This document shows positions 23,335 through 32,946 of a stretch of DNA of 64,000 nucleotides, in pieces. The notes under the pieces were generated by a model. The model did no database searches. It saw nothing but the letters and a program-made list of their open reading frames with translations, and was not told where the DNA came from. The stretch lies in contig JBCBYO010000008.1 in NCBI GenBank assembly GCA_039815825.1, forward strand, positions 42,032 to 106,031, written 5' to 3'. Position numbers and translations under genes: made by a program. Each line of letters starts with the position of its first letter. Position 1 is the first letter of the stretch. The stretch comes from JBCBDX01 sp039815825. Its GTDB lineage: Bacteria; Pseudomonadota; Alphaproteobacteria; Rhizobiales; Rhizobiaceae.

Positions 23335-25155
23335 ATGGATAACAACCGCAACCTCTTTCTGACAATCGGCCTCTCGGTCGCCATTTTGGCGCTTTGGCAA
23401 GTGTTTTTCATCAATCCGAGGATTGAAGCTGAGCGGCAAGCACAGCTGGCCCTCCAAGCCGAGCAGCAAACGTCTCAGGTGGTAGATGGCAACGTGGGTT
23501 CTGCTTCCGATTTGCCAACGCCGGGCGCGCAAGTGGACAGCACGATACCCGGATCCGAGAGCAGCGCTTCCTTGAACCGCGATGCAGCGCTTGCAACAGC
23601 AGAACGCATTATCATCGACACACCAACCCTTCATGGATCGCTTAATCTTCGCGGCGCGCGATTCGATGATTTAACGCTCGCCAACTACCATGACACGGTT
23701 GATCCGACCTCGCCCGAGGTTGTTGTCTTATCACCGATTGAAACCGAACGCGCTTACTTTGCTGAGTTTGGGTACACAGGCCTCGAAGGTGCACCGGGCC
23801 CCGACACTGTCTGGACATTGACATCGGGAACGGAGCTCACACCGGCAAGTCCAATCGTTCTGACTTATGAAGCGCCAAACAATCTGATTTTCGAGCGCCG
23901 GGTCAGCGTTGACCAGAATTTCATGTTTACGATCTCCGACACGATCACCAATGATGGTGCCGGAGCGGTAGCGCTTTTCGACTACGGGCGCTCAACGCGC
24001 TACTTCAAACCTGATATCGCACCGATTTGGATTTTGCACGAAGGTCTGATCGGGTTCCATGGCGAAGACCGCTTGCAAGAGTGGACCTTCAACGAAATGG
24101 AAGATACGGGCGTCTATGACGCGGCGGCAGCCAACAATGGCTGGCTTGGGATCACCGACAAATACTGGGCCACAGCCCTGATCCCGACACAGGGTGAAAC
24201 CTTCAAGCCTAAATATTCGTATTTCTCCGAGGGTCGCCCGCGTTATCAGGCCGACTTTTTGGGTGATGCGATTACGATCAACGGCGGTCAATCCGTAACG
24301 GTAGAAAACCGACTTTTTGCTGGCGCCAAAGAAACACCGGTCATCGATGCGTATCAGGCAGACCTTGGCATTGAACAGTTCGAACTAATGGTGGATTGGG
24401 GTTGGTTCTATTTTATCACCAAACCGCTGTACTACCTGCTCGATTGGTTGTTCGGCCTCATTGGTAACTTTGGCGTCGCGATTTTGATCGCGACCGTAAT
24501 CATCAAACTGATCTTCTTCCCGCTTGCCAACAAATCCTACGCCTCCATGGCCCGGATGAAGGTTGTGCAGCCAAAGATGCAAGAGATCAAAGACCGCTAC
24601 GGTGATGATCGCGAGAAGATGCAAAAGGCAATGATGGAGCTTTATCGGAAAGAGAAAATCAATCCGATTGCCGGCTGTTGGCCAATGCTCATCCAAATCC
24701 CGGTGTTCTTTGCGCTCTACAAGGTATTGTACGTGACAATCGAAATGCGTCACGCGCCGTTCTTTGGCTGGATCCAGGATTTGTCCGCGCCAGATCCAAC
24801 GTCTTTGTTCAACCTCTTCGGCTTGTTGCCGTTTGACCCATCGACTGTTCCGGTGATTGGTGTGCTCTTGGCAATCGGTGTCTGGCCGTTGCTGATGGGC
24901 ATTACGATGTTCATTCAAATGCAAATGAACCCGCCGCCACCGGATCCGACCCAGCAAATGATCTTCAGATGGATGCCTGTCCTGTTCACATTCATGCTCG
25001 CGCAATTCTCCGCTGGCCTTGTGATCTACTGGGCGTGGAACAACTTCCTGTCGATCCTGCAACAGGGTTACATCATGAAACGCAATGGTGCCGAAATTGC
25101 GCTGTGGGACAATCTCAGGTCGTTGTTCAAGAAGAAGGCGGAACCGGCCGAATAG
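23335..25155 (+). CDS. yidC: Membrane protein insertase YidC
   Basis: The 606-residue insertase has an N-terminal membrane helix (NLFLTIGLSVAILALWQVFF), a large periplasmic domain with a low-complexity stretch before it, and the conserved C-terminal core of five helices (about residues 360-590), including the cytoplasmic hairpin KPKMQEIKDRYGDDREKMQKAMMELYRKEKINP in part and the helix GCWPMLIQIPVFFALYKVL. It follows rnpA after 22 bp; the small yidD gene often found between them is absent. It acts with SecYEG at the inner membrane. Confidence 0.96.
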   Translation: MDNNRNLFLTIGLSVAILALWQVFFINPRIEAERQAQLALQAEQQTSQVVDGNVGSASDLPTPGAQVDSTIPGSESSASLNRDAALATAERIIIDTPTLHGSLNLRGARFDDLTLANYHDTVDPTSPEVVVLSPIETERAYFAEFGYTGLEGAPGPDTVWTLTSGTELTPASPIVLTYEAPNNLIFERRVSVDQNFMFTISDTITNDGAGAVALFDYGRSTRYFKPDIAPIWILHEGLIGFHGEDRLQEWTFNEMEDTGVYDAAAANNGWLGITDKYWATALIPTQGETFKPKYSYFSEGRPRYQADFLGDAITINGGQSVTVENRLFAGAKETPVIDAYQADLGIEQFELMVDWGWFYFITKPLYYLLDWLFGLIGNFGVAILIATVIIKLIFFPLANKSYASMARMKVVQPKMQEIKDRYGDDREKMQKAMMELYRKEKINPIAGCWPMLIQIPVFFALYKVLYVTIEMRHAPFFGWIQDLSAPDPTSLFNLFGLLPFDPSTVPVIGVLLAIGVWPLLMGITMFIQMQMNPPPPDPTQQMIFRWMPVLFTFMLAQFSAGLVIYWAWNNFLSILQQGYIMKRNGAEIALWDNLRSLFKKKAEPAE

Positions 25156-25167
25156 CGGGTACACGTT

Positions 25168-25836
25168 TTGAACGCACCTACTCCGCCCAGTTCAAAAGTC
25201 TGGCGTGCGCTTAATGCGCGCGGGTCGTGGGCATTTGTGCGTGGTGTGCCGTCCATGGAATTTTTGCCGCCGCTTGGGCCGCCGGAGATCGCATTTGCCG
25301 GTCGGTCCAACGTAGGCAAATCATCCCTCATCAACGCGTTGACCGGAAAGAACGGTTTGGCGCGCACTTCAAATACACCGGGTCGCACCCAAGAGTTGAA
25401 CTTTTTTGTCCCGGAAGGCCACTCGGGCGGAATGGACGACCTGCCGCCGCTCGCTATCGTTGACATGCCTGGCTACGGGTATGCCGAAGCACCCAAAGAA
25501 AAGGTCGATGCCTGGACCGAGCTGGTGATGGATTATTTGCGCGGGCGCGTCACGCTCAAGCGCGTCTTTCTTCTCATCGACAGCCGCCATGGTATAAAGG
25601 CGAACGATAAAGACGTTATGAAGCTTCTCGATAGCGCGGCCATGTCCTATCAGATTGTTCTGACAAAAACCGACAAGATCAAACCGCCAGCGGTTGAAAA
25701 GCTCATCACAAAAACGCTGCAGGATATTGTAAAAAATCCCGCAGCGTTTCCTGAGGTCATTGCTACATCATCTGAAAAAGGGCGCGGCATGGATGATTTA
25801 CGCCGCGCCATACAAAACGCTGTTGAGCCGCGTTAG
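25168..25836 (+). CDS. engB: Ribosome biogenesis GTPase EngB/YihA
   Basis: The 222-residue GTPase carries G1 GRSNVGKSSLINAL, G2/switch I around NTPGRTQELNFF, G3 DMPGYGYA, and G4 TKTDK. It is needed for large ribosomal subunit assembly. It starts with TTG at 25168, 12 bases after the yidC stop; the N-terminal ~30 residues are variable in this family. Its TAG overlaps the stop of convergent msrB by four bases. Confidence 0.95.
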   Translation: MNAPTPPSSKVWRALNARGSWAFVRGVPSMEFLPPLGPPEIAFAGRSNVGKSSLINALTGKNGLARTSNTPGRTQELNFFVPEGHSGGMDDLPPLAIVDMPGYGYAEAPKEKVDAWTELVMDYLRGRVTLKRVFLLIDSRHGIKANDKDVMKLLDSAAMSYQIVLTKTDKIKPPAVEKLITKTLQDIVKNPAAFPEVIATSSEKGRGMDDLRRAIQNAVEPR

Positions 25837-26360
25837 CCCAGAACTGGGTCAGAGCCGTCGGCAGGTTTAAACACCAACGCGACACCGTTAATGCAATGAC
25901 GCTTGCCTGTCGGCTGCGGCCCATCATTGAAGACGTGGCCGAGATGTCCGCCGCAACGTGAGCAATGTTCTTCGGTGCGTGGGTAGAGCAATTTATAGTC
26001 TGTCGAGTAAGCGACCTTACCCTCAATTTCTTGCCAAAAGCTCGGCCAACCTGTGCGGCTGTCATATTTGGTTTCCGAAAGAAAGAGTTCTTGGTCGCAC
26101 CCTGCGCAATGGAAAACGCCAGCGCGCTTCTCATCATTGAGCGGCGATGTGAACGGACGCTCGGTTCCATCTTCGCGCAGGACATAATATTGCATCTCGG
26201 TGAGCTGCTCGCGCCACTCGGCGTCAGACTTCATGATTTCGAACATGCCTTTCTTACCGGACGCAGCAACCGCCTCATCGCGACCGCCGAACAAACGGCT
26301 TGCGGTCAGTGTTGCCGCGCCGCCAAGTCCAAGAGCAAACAGATTGCGTTTTGTGAACAT
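25833..26360 (-). CDS. msrB: Peptide methionine-R-sulfoxide reductase MsrB, exported
   Basis: A 175-residue MsrB. The catalytic cysteine is in GKRHCING, the conserved RTGWPSF is present, and four zinc cysteines appear as CAGC and CSRC. The N-terminus has a signal-like segment: KRN followed by LFALGLGGAATLTAS, a Tat-like start with Lys-Arg rather than twin Arg. It therefore probably repairs oxidised proteins in the periplasm. It is convergent with engB. Confidence 0.93.
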   Translation of the reverse strand: MFTKRNLFALGLGGAATLTASRLFGGRDEAVAASGKKGMFEIMKSDAEWREQLTEMQYYVLREDGTERPFTSPLNDEKRAGVFHCAGCDQELFLSETKYDSRTGWPSFWQEIEGKVAYSTDYKLLYPRTEEHCSRCGGHLGHVFNDGPQPTGKRHCINGVALVFKPADGSDPVLG

Positions 26361-26522
26361 CGATTTCTCCGTTGTTTGAATGCCCTATACCAAAAGCAAG
26401 GATAAAACGCTCATAACCTCTGTTCGCTTTTTCGTGATCTTTGGTAAGCGGCCTGTCTGACATTGCAGCGCGTACCGATAGGCAGTATGCGTCTGCGCCA
26501 ATGTAACAGACTTGATATTGCG

Positions 26523-27422
26523 ATGACCGACGAAACCGCTGCTCTTTACGAAGCCCACATACTCGCCAAAGCGCTGCCATATATGCAGCGATACGAGGAC
26601 AAAACAGTTGTCATCAAATATGGCGGCCATGCCATGGGCGATGCAGAACTCGGCAAAGCTTTTGCGCAGGACATTGCCCTTTTAAAACAATCCGGCGTGA
26701 ACCCGCTGGTTGTTCACGGTGGCGGACCACAAATTGGTGCCATGTTGGATCGCATGGGCATACAATCGCATTTCGAGGGTGGTTTACGCGTTACCGACAA
26801 GAAGACCGTTGAAATTGTTGAAATGGTGCTCGCAGGCTCGATCAACAAAGAGATCGTCGCGATGATCAACAAGGCAGGCGCATGGGCAATTGGGCTCTGC
26901 GGCAAGGACGGTAATTTGGTCCATGCCAAAAAAGCTGAAAAGTCTGTGGTCGACCCCGACAGCAATATCGAACGCGTGGTGGATCTTGGTTTCGTGGGTG
27001 AACCCGACCACGTAGACCGGACCGTGCTCGACCATTTGGCACAATCAGAAATGATCCCGGTCATCGCGCCTGTGGCACCTGGCCGCGAGGGCGAAACCTA
27101 TAACATAAATGCTGATACATTTGCCGGCGCTATCGCCGGGGCTGTGACGGCGCAGCGCCTGCTCTTTCTCACCGATGTTCCCGGTGTTCTCGACAAGCAA
27201 GGGAAATTGATAAAGCAACTAACGATCAGCGAAGCGCGCGCGCTGATTGAAGATGGTACGATTGCCGGCGGCATGATCCCGAAAGTTGAGACCTGCATCC
27301 AGGCTTTGTTGAAGGGCGTCAACGGCGTCGTCATCGTCAATGGCAAAGTCGCTCATGCGGTGCTACTAGAGCTTTTCACGGACCATGGCGCGGGCACATT
27401 GATCGTACACGATGGCGCTTAA
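26523..27422 (+). CDS. argB: Acetylglutamate kinase
   Basis: The 299-residue kinase phosphorylates N-acetylglutamate, the second step of arginine synthesis. Motifs: VIKYGGHAMG near residue 32, VVHGGGPQI, and the C-terminal GGMIPKVETC. ATG 26523 is chosen because relatives begin with about this many residues before the first helix; the in-frame start at 26463 would add 20 unconserved residues. The 162-bp region shared with divergent msrB should hold its promoter. Its stop overlaps the convergent transporter gene. Confidence 0.95.
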   Translation: MTDETAALYEAHILAKALPYMQRYEDKTVVIKYGGHAMGDAELGKAFAQDIALLKQSGVNPLVVHGGGPQIGAMLDRMGIQSHFEGGLRVTDKKTVEIVEMVLAGSINKEIVAMINKAGAWAIGLCGKDGNLVHAKKAEKSVVDPDSNIERVVDLGFVGEPDHVDRTVLDHLAQSEMIPVIAPVAPGREGETYNINADTFAGAIAGAVTAQRLLFLTDVPGVLDKQGKLIKQLTISEARALIEDGTIAGGMIPKVETCIQALLKGVNGVVIVNGKVAHAVLLELFTDHGAGTLIVHDGA

Positions 27423-28324
27423 GCGTAGCCGATCAGCAGCAATACGCCAGAGACAATCAAAAAACAGCCGGCAATTTCACGCGCAGATATTCGTTCGCGA
27501 AAAACCAAAGCTGTGGTGGCGAGCGCAAACAGCATTTCGACTTGCGCGACGGCTTTTACGGCCGCCGCCGTTTCCAGCGTCATGGCCGTGAACCAACCAT
27601 AAGATGCCAGCGCGCCGACAAAACCGACTGACAGGCTCAGGGGCCATTTTTGCAGTAGGTGCAGCAAGTCGCGCGGTTCGCGCACTACAAGCCAAATGCC
27701 TAGTATGACGGACTGGATGGTGATAGCCGCGCACAGTGTGACAGCGCCCTGGATTAAAAAACTTGGGCCGCCCAAAGACAAGGATGCAGCCCGGAAGGCG
27801 ACCGCCGCAAATCCGAAAATTGTTGCCGAACCCAAACCGACCAGTGCCGCTTTTGTCCCTAAAGAAGAAAGCAGGCCAAGGGGCGTTAGACGGCTCTCGG
27901 TTAGAGAAATCAGCATGACGCCAAAGACTGAGATGGCGACTGCAATCATCAGGATCAAGGACGGGACCTCAGTAAGGATGGTGGCGCCAAACAGCGCAGC
28001 CAAAACAGGCTCCACCCGGACATAAGCACCAGCGACCGCGAAGTTCTTTAATGTAAATGCGATGATCAAAAGCAATTGACCGCTAATCTGCGCTATCGCG
28101 GCCAGAACGATCCAAAACCAAAAATCAGCCGACATTGTTGGCAAGGCATCTTCAGACCAACGCAGCGCCAACCACAAGAACAGAAAAGCAAATGGCCAGC
28201 CGAAACCGAAGCGGACGAAAGTCGCGGCAGCGGTGCCAACCTGCCCGCGCAGATGTTTTTGCAGCCCAGAGCGGATGTTCTGCACGAAAGCAGCGCCGAC
28301 CGTAATAAGCACCCAGATTTCCAT
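27419..28324 (-). CDS. EamA/DMT-family transporter
   Basis: A 301-residue inner-membrane protein with about ten hydrophobic segments in two EamA halves, e.g. GAYVRVEPVLAALFGATILTEVPS in the first half and KAVAQVEMLFALATTALVFRERIS in the second. Drug/metabolite exporters have this layout. ATG 28324 is taken because the first helix (IWVLITVGAAFVQNI) begins right after it; TTG 28360 would add 12 residues. The substrate is not predictable. Confidence 0.85.
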   Translation of the reverse strand: MEIWVLITVGAAFVQNIRSGLQKHLRGQVGTAAATFVRFGFGWPFAFLFLWLALRWSEDALPTMSADFWFWIVLAAIAQISGQLLLIIAFTLKNFAVAGAYVRVEPVLAALFGATILTEVPSLILMIAVAISVFGVMLISLTESRLTPLGLLSSLGTKAALVGLGSATIFGFAAVAFRAASLSLGGPSFLIQGAVTLCAAITIQSVILGIWLVVREPRDLLHLLQKWPLSLSVGFVGALASYGWFTAMTLETAAAVKAVAQVEMLFALATTALVFRERISAREIAGCFLIVSGVLLLIGYA

Positions 28325-28400
28325 CGCACGCTTGTGGAGGAAAATCGTATTGCAGCGCAAGGCCTCTTGTCCTGCCGCAATGGCGTGTCATTTAGACCGG

Positions 28401-29099
28401 ATGACAAATACACCTTCACCCGCAGACTTTGCTCATATTGTTGAGTGGGTCTTTGACCTCGACAACACGCTCTATCCACACCACTCCAATCTGTTTTCGC
28501 AGATCGATGTGAAAATGACTGACTATGTCACAGAGTTGTTGCAGCTACCGCGCGAAGAAGCTCGGAAAGTCCAAAAGGATTATTACAAGGAGTTTGGCAC
28601 GACCCTTCAGGGGTTGATGACCCGCCATAGCGTCGACCCGGATGATTTCTTGGAGAAAGTGCACGACATTGACTATTCATGGCTGGCACCTGATCCGACC
28701 TTGGGCGATGCGATCAAGGCGTTGCCGGGTCGTAAATTCATCTTCACCAATGGTGACCGCGGTCATGCCGAGCGCACCGCGCGGCAGTTGGGCATCCTTG
28801 ATCATTTCGATGACATTTTCGACATTGTTGCAGCAGAATTGGTGCCCAAACCTGCCGGTTCCACCTATGATAAATTTCGCTCCATGCACCGTATCGACTG
28901 CGAGAATGCTGTGATGTTTGAGGATCTTGCCCGTAACCTTGTCGTGCCAAAGGCGCTCGGCATGAAGACGGTTTTGATCGTGCCCAACAATTTTGAGGCG
29001 ACTTTTTCTGAAATCTGGGAACGCGATGATGTCGATGATCACGTTGATTTCGTTACAGATGACTTGGCGACGTTTTTACGTGGGATTTTGTCGACTTGA
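28401..29099 (+). CDS. Pyrimidine 5'-nucleotidase-like HAD hydrolase
   Basis: The 232-residue phosphatase has HAD motif I FDLDNTLYPH (the TIGR01993-type nucleotidase signature), motif II in IFTNGDRGHAE, and motif III/IV KPAGSTYDKF and MFEDLARNL. It probably dephosphorylates pyrimidine nucleotides. ATG 28401 is chosen since conserved sequence starts about 15 residues later. Its stop overlaps the next gene, with which it forms an operon. Confidence 0.88.
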   Translation: MTNTPSPADFAHIVEWVFDLDNTLYPHHSNLFSQIDVKMTDYVTELLQLPREEARKVQKDYYKEFGTTLQGLMTRHSVDPDDFLEKVHDIDYSWLAPDPTLGDAIKALPGRKFIFTNGDRGHAERTARQLGILDHFDDIFDIVAAELVPKPAGSTYDKFRSMHRIDCENAVMFEDLARNLVVPKALGMKTVLIVPNNFEATFSEIWERDDVDDHVDFVTDDLATFLRGILST

Positions 29100-29974
29100 A
29101 CCAAAAGTTCACGAGCGTTGAGGCGCGTATTGATCGCGCCGCGCATCTTGTACTCGACCGACTGCCGTCTAGCGGCATCGCCGGCGGGCTCGTTGAGTTT
29201 CTCGTCTTTGGCATCAAACAGGCTTGGGCCTGCATCTTTGGTGGACTACTGCTTGGATTGATGATTGCCACGCGGGTCTATTGGCCAGACGACATACCAC
29301 TGCAGCGCTATGATTTTCTGTTCCTCGCCGCCATTAGCATTCAAGCCGGGTTGTTGCTTTTAAAACTCGAGACTTGGGACGAGGCGAAGGTAATTCTCGC
29401 CTTCCACGTCGTCGGCACACTGATGGAATTGTTTAAAACTTCAGTTGGGTCATGGACTTACCCCGAAGAAGCGTTTTTCAGGTTTGGCGGTGTGCCGCTG
29501 TTCTCAGGTTTCATGTATGCGGCGGTTGGCTCGTACATTGCCCGTATCACCCGCATCTTTGATATGCGCTACACTGGCTTTCCCCCCATATGGGCGGCCA
29601 CGCTTCTAGCCGTTGCGATCTATGTGAACTTCTTTTCGCACCATTACATCGTCGACATACGGTACTTGCTGTTTGCAGGGACGGCGATCTTGTTCTTTCG
29701 CACTTGGGTGCACTACCGCGTCTTTCGTTGGCGGTTGAAAATGCCGTTGTTGCTGGGCTTTTTTCTCGTCACCATCTTTATTTGGCTAGCCGAGAACATA
29801 GCGACGTGGTCGAACGCCTGGCTTTATCCCAACCAAACCAGCGGTTGGGTGCCGGTCTCATCATCCAAGCTCGGCGCTTGGTTCCTACTGATGATTATTT
29901 CATTTGTTCTGGTGCAACTGGTGCACAAACCGCGCGGGTTGGATGCTAACGAAGGTTATGAAACTCCGCGATGA
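29096..29974 (+). CDS. DUF817-family membrane protein
   Basis: A 292-residue protein with eight or so membrane segments matching DUF817: GIKQAWACIFGGLLLG, FKTSVGSWTYPEE, PLFSGFMYAAVGSYIARITR, and NFFSHHYIVDIRYLLF. The family has conserved His and Asp/Glu residues within helices but no assigned role. It starts with TTG over the stop of the HAD gene. Its 3' end overlaps the convergent LOG gene by 29 bp. Confidence 0.85.
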   Translation: MNQKFTSVEARIDRAAHLVLDRLPSSGIAGGLVEFLVFGIKQAWACIFGGLLLGLMIATRVYWPDDIPLQRYDFLFLAAISIQAGLLLLKLETWDEAKVILAFHVVGTLMELFKTSVGSWTYPEEAFFRFGGVPLFSGFMYAAVGSYIARITRIFDMRYTGFPPIWAATLLAVAIYVNFFSHHYIVDIRYLLFAGTAILFFRTWVHYRVFRWRLKMPLLLGFFLVTIFIWLAENIATWSNAWLYPNQTSGWVPVSSSKLGAWFLLMIISFVLVQLVHKPRGLDANEGYETPR

Positions 29975-30794
29975 TGTTCCAAGCCTCATCAGCAGTATCA
30001 ACGAACGAAATCAGTTCGACATCGCCCGGTGATATGGTCCCCTGCTCCGCCAGAAAATCAAGATTGATGGCCCCTTCCCAAAAGGCCTTGCCGAACAAAA
30101 TAAATGGCACGCGTTCCATACGGCCGGTTTGAATAAGGGTCAGCGCTTCAAACAGCTCATCCATCGTCCCAAAGCCGCCGGGGAAAACGGTGATCGCTTT
30201 GGCACGCAGCAGAAAATGCATTTTGCGGATCGCGAAATAGTGGAAATTAAAGCACAGCTCGGGCGTCACATACTCGTTCGGCGCTTGCTCATGGGGCAAA
30301 ACAATGTTCAGTCCTATGGACGGCGCCCCCTCATCCGCCGCGCCACGATTGCCAGCCTCCATGACACCAGGCCCGCCGCCAGTGACGACAACCATTTCGC
30401 GGTTGTAGGTGGACGTTGAGTAACGGGAACATAGCGCGGCAAATTTGCGAGCCTCAGCATAATATTTCGCGTTGGCTTCCAAGTTCTTTTTCTGCGTTTC
30501 GTTTTTGGCCGCCCATGCCTCTCCACCCGGTTCGGGAATACGCGCCCCGCCAAACATGACAACAGTGGAAACAATTCCACGCTCTTCCAGCAGCATCTCC
30601 GGCTTAAGCAGCTCCAACTGCAAACGCACCGGACGCAACTCTTCGCGGCACATGAAGTCTGGGTCATCGAAGGCAAGCTTGTAAGCCGGGGCGCGCGTCT
30701 GCGGCGTATCGGGCACGGCTTTGGCGCGGTTCATGTCGTCGTGGGATGTCACCAACGGGTCCCAAACATCATCGTTGATCCGTTTCATCGCCAT
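29946..30794 (-). CDS. LOG/TIGR00730-family Rossmann-fold nucleotide hydrolase
   Basis: The 282-residue protein belongs to the LOG (lysine decarboxylase-like) family, whose members release the base from cytokinin nucleotides or AMP. It has the diagnostic GGGPGVMEAGNRGA and PGGFGTMDELFE motifs. ATG 30794 is used because a GGAGGA ribosome site lies just upstream; the open frame extends 36 residues further, but that part is unconserved. True substrate is not certain. Confidence 0.88.
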   Translation of the reverse strand: MAMKRINDDVWDPLVTSHDDMNRAKAVPDTPQTRAPAYKLAFDDPDFMCREELRPVRLQLELLKPEMLLEERGIVSTVVMFGGARIPEPGGEAWAAKNETQKKNLEANAKYYAEARKFAALCSRYSTSTYNREMVVVTGGGPGVMEAGNRGAADEGAPSIGLNIVLPHEQAPNEYVTPELCFNFHYFAIRKMHFLLRAKAITVFPGGFGTMDELFEALTLIQTGRMERVPFILFGKAFWEGAINLDFLAEQGTISPGDVELISFVDTADEAWNIIAEFHNLR

Positions 30795-30922
30795 TTGATT
30801 TCCTCCCGACGGCTGAATTGGCGCGAATCTTTCACGCCTGCGTTGACCCACCTTAGACGCTGAAATAGGTACCGCGCCAAGCCACCAACGCAAAACAGAC
30901 ATTTTTAAAGAAGGCCAACCTC

Positions 30923-31771
30923 ATGACCGACCACGCCGCGCTACAAAGCACCATCGAAAACGCTTTTGACAATCGCGATGCCGTCAACACCGGCACGAGC
31001 GGTGAAGTGCGGGAAGCCGTTGAAGCTTCACTCTCCTTGTTGGACAGTGGTGAAGCGCGGGTCGCCTCCCGGGAAGCAGACGGCTCTTGGACCGTTCATC
31101 AATGGTTGAAAAAAGCGGTCCTTTTGTCATTCCGCCTCAATGATATGGCACCCATCTCCGGCGGTCCGGGTAATTCAGGCTGGTGGGACAAGGTGCCCTC
31201 GAAATTCGACAATTGGGGCGAAAACCATTGGCGCGCCGCTGGCTTTCGTGCGGTACCCAACTGTGTCGTTCGGCATTCAGCGCACATCGGCAAAAACGTG
31301 GTGCTTATGCCGTCATTTGTGAACCTGGGTGCCTATGTGGATGAAGGCACGATGGTCGATACTTGGGCGACCGTTGGCTCTTGCGCCCAGATCGGCAAAA
31401 ATGTGCATCTTTCCGGTGGTGTCGGCATTGGCGGCGTACTTGAGCCTATGCAGGCGGGACCAACAATCATCGAAGATAATTGCTTTATCGGCGCGCGCTC
31501 CGAAGTGGTTGAAGGCTGCATCGTACGCGAGGGTTCAGTCCTCGGCATGGGTGTCTTCATCGGCAAATCCACGAAAATCGTAAACCGCGCCACAGGCGAG
31601 ATCTCATATGGCGAAGTGCCGCCCTACTCTGTAGTCGTTGCAGGTACACTGCCAGGCAAGCCACTACCGAATGGCGAACCAGGCCCTAGCCTTTACTGCG
31701 CCGTTATTGTGAAAACGGTGGACGAAAAGACACGGTCGAAAACTGGTATCAACGAATTGTTGCGAGACTGA
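30923..31771 (+). CDS. dapD: 2,3,4,5-tetrahydropyridine-2,6-dicarboxylate N-succinyltransferase
   Basis: A 282-residue enzyme of lysine/diaminopimelate synthesis. It is a left-handed beta-helix acyltransferase: many hexapeptide repeats (VVLMPSFVNLGAYVDEGTMV, IGKNVHLSGGVGIGGV) end in the family signature around GPSLYCAVIVK. It is followed by dapE in the same direction with two small membrane-protein genes between, a common rhizobial order. Confidence 0.96.
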   Translation: MTDHAALQSTIENAFDNRDAVNTGTSGEVREAVEASLSLLDSGEARVASREADGSWTVHQWLKKAVLLSFRLNDMAPISGGPGNSGWWDKVPSKFDNWGENHWRAAGFRAVPNCVVRHSAHIGKNVVLMPSFVNLGAYVDEGTMVDTWATVGSCAQIGKNVHLSGGVGIGGVLEPMQAGPTIIEDNCFIGARSEVVEGCIVREGSVLGMGVFIGKSTKIVNRATGEISYGEVPPYSVVVAGTLPGKPLPNGEPGPSLYCAVIVKTVDEKTRSKTGINELLRD

Positions 31772-31777
31772 TCAATA

Positions 31778-32179
31778 ATGAGCGAGCCACTACCCAAACC
31801 TACGGTCAAATGGCTTTACACGAGTTTCCGTGGTCGCATCGGGCGCAAGTCTTTTGCACTTGGAGCCCTGCTGCTTATCCTGCTGCAAGTCGCGCTTTTT
31901 GCGTGGGTACTCAGCTTTGGTGACGGTGATGGTGACGTCGAGTTGGAAGACGGTGATGCGTTGCTCGTCGGATTTGTAATGCTTGGTTTTTGGGCGTTTG
32001 CTGCCTGTGGTGTTCTGGCAATAGCAGTGAAAAGACTGCATGATTTGGATTTGCCGGGCATACTAGCTGTATTGCTACTTTTTCCTGGCATATCCTTTTT
32101 GGGTTGGCTCTTTCTTGCCTTGATGCCGGGTAGTGCCAAGACCAACCGGCATGGACCCCCGCCATTTGCGCGCGGCTGA
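31778..32179 (+). CDS. DUF805-family membrane protein
   Basis: The 133-residue protein has three hydrophobic segments and the DUF805 start (SFRGRIGRKSFALGALLL) and the RLHDLDLPG motif near residue 88. It is six bases after dapD, so it is co-transcribed. The family has no firm function; the acidic loop (GDGDGDVELEDGD) between the first two helices is peculiar to this member. Confidence 0.85.
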   Translation: MSEPLPKPTVKWLYTSFRGRIGRKSFALGALLLILLQVALFAWVLSFGDGDGDVELEDGDALLVGFVMLGFWAFAACGVLAIAVKRLHDLDLPGILAVLLLFPGISFLGWLFLALMPGSAKTNRHGPPPFARG

Positions 32180-32217
32180 CAAGCAAACCTTAAGGCAAAT
32201 CTGTTAGCGATAGGCCA

Positions 32218-32916
32218 ATGCCTTATAGAACGCTCGACAGAACGAAAATCACCGACACCGCTGAGATGATCGAGCGGCGTATCGCCGAACGTTTCCCACA
32301 ATCCAGCTTGAGGAACGTTGCACGCGAAGTCGCGCTTGCATCGCGAGAGCTGGGTGATCGGGCGCAGAAGATGGCGCAGCCCGTTTGGTGGCTTCGCGTA
32401 CTCATCTTCGCCTTTCTTGGTGCCTGCGGTTTTTTGTTCAGCCAAGTGGGTACGTTTTTCCAAATCGACAGGTTATCATCGGATAGCGCCAGCGATGTTG
32501 TTCAAGCACTGGAAGCGGGCATCAACACTGCGATTTTCGCCGGCATTGGCATTTATACGTTGGTCAATCTGGAAACACGGATGAAGCGATCTCGGGCGCT
32601 GAAAAGCCTGCACGCCATGCGATCCATCATCCACATCATCGACATGCACCAACTGACCAAAGACCCTTCCGCGTTTTCGGGCGGTTATCGACGCACAGAA
32701 CATTCGCCTGAAAGAACACTAAGCCCGAACGAATTGGCGCGCTATCTGGACTATTGCTCCGAGCTCTTGTCGATTACCGGCAAAATAGCTGCACTTTATG
32801 CGCAGTCGCTTGATGATGATGTGGTTGTCGGAACCGTCAATGATATCGAGAGTCTTGGCACCAACTTGTCGCGCAAAATCTGGCAAAAAATCATGTTGAT
32901 CGAGTCCATTGATTGA
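32218..32916 (+). CDS. Conserved-looking membrane protein of unknown function
   Basis: Not recognised. The 232-residue protein has two hydrophobic segments (about residues 60-75, VLIFAFLGACGFLFSQ, and 102-118, AGINTAIFAGIGIYTLV) that bracket a short loop, followed by a basic helical stretch (RMKRSRALKSLHAMRSIIHIIDMHQL) and a charged C-terminal domain. It lies between the DUF805 gene and dapE in the same direction and is likely cytoplasmic-facing for most of its length. Confidence 0.75.
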   Translation: MPYRTLDRTKITDTAEMIERRIAERFPQSSLRNVAREVALASRELGDRAQKMAQPVWWLRVLIFAFLGACGFLFSQVGTFFQIDRLSSDSASDVVQALEAGINTAIFAGIGIYTLVNLETRMKRSRALKSLHAMRSIIHIIDMHQLTKDPSAFSGGYRRTEHSPERTLSPNELARYLDYCSELLSITGKIAALYAQSLDDDVVVGTVNDIESLGTNLSRKIWQKIMLIESID

Positions 32917-32946
32917 CCGTGTCTGCGCGCCTGATACACACACGCC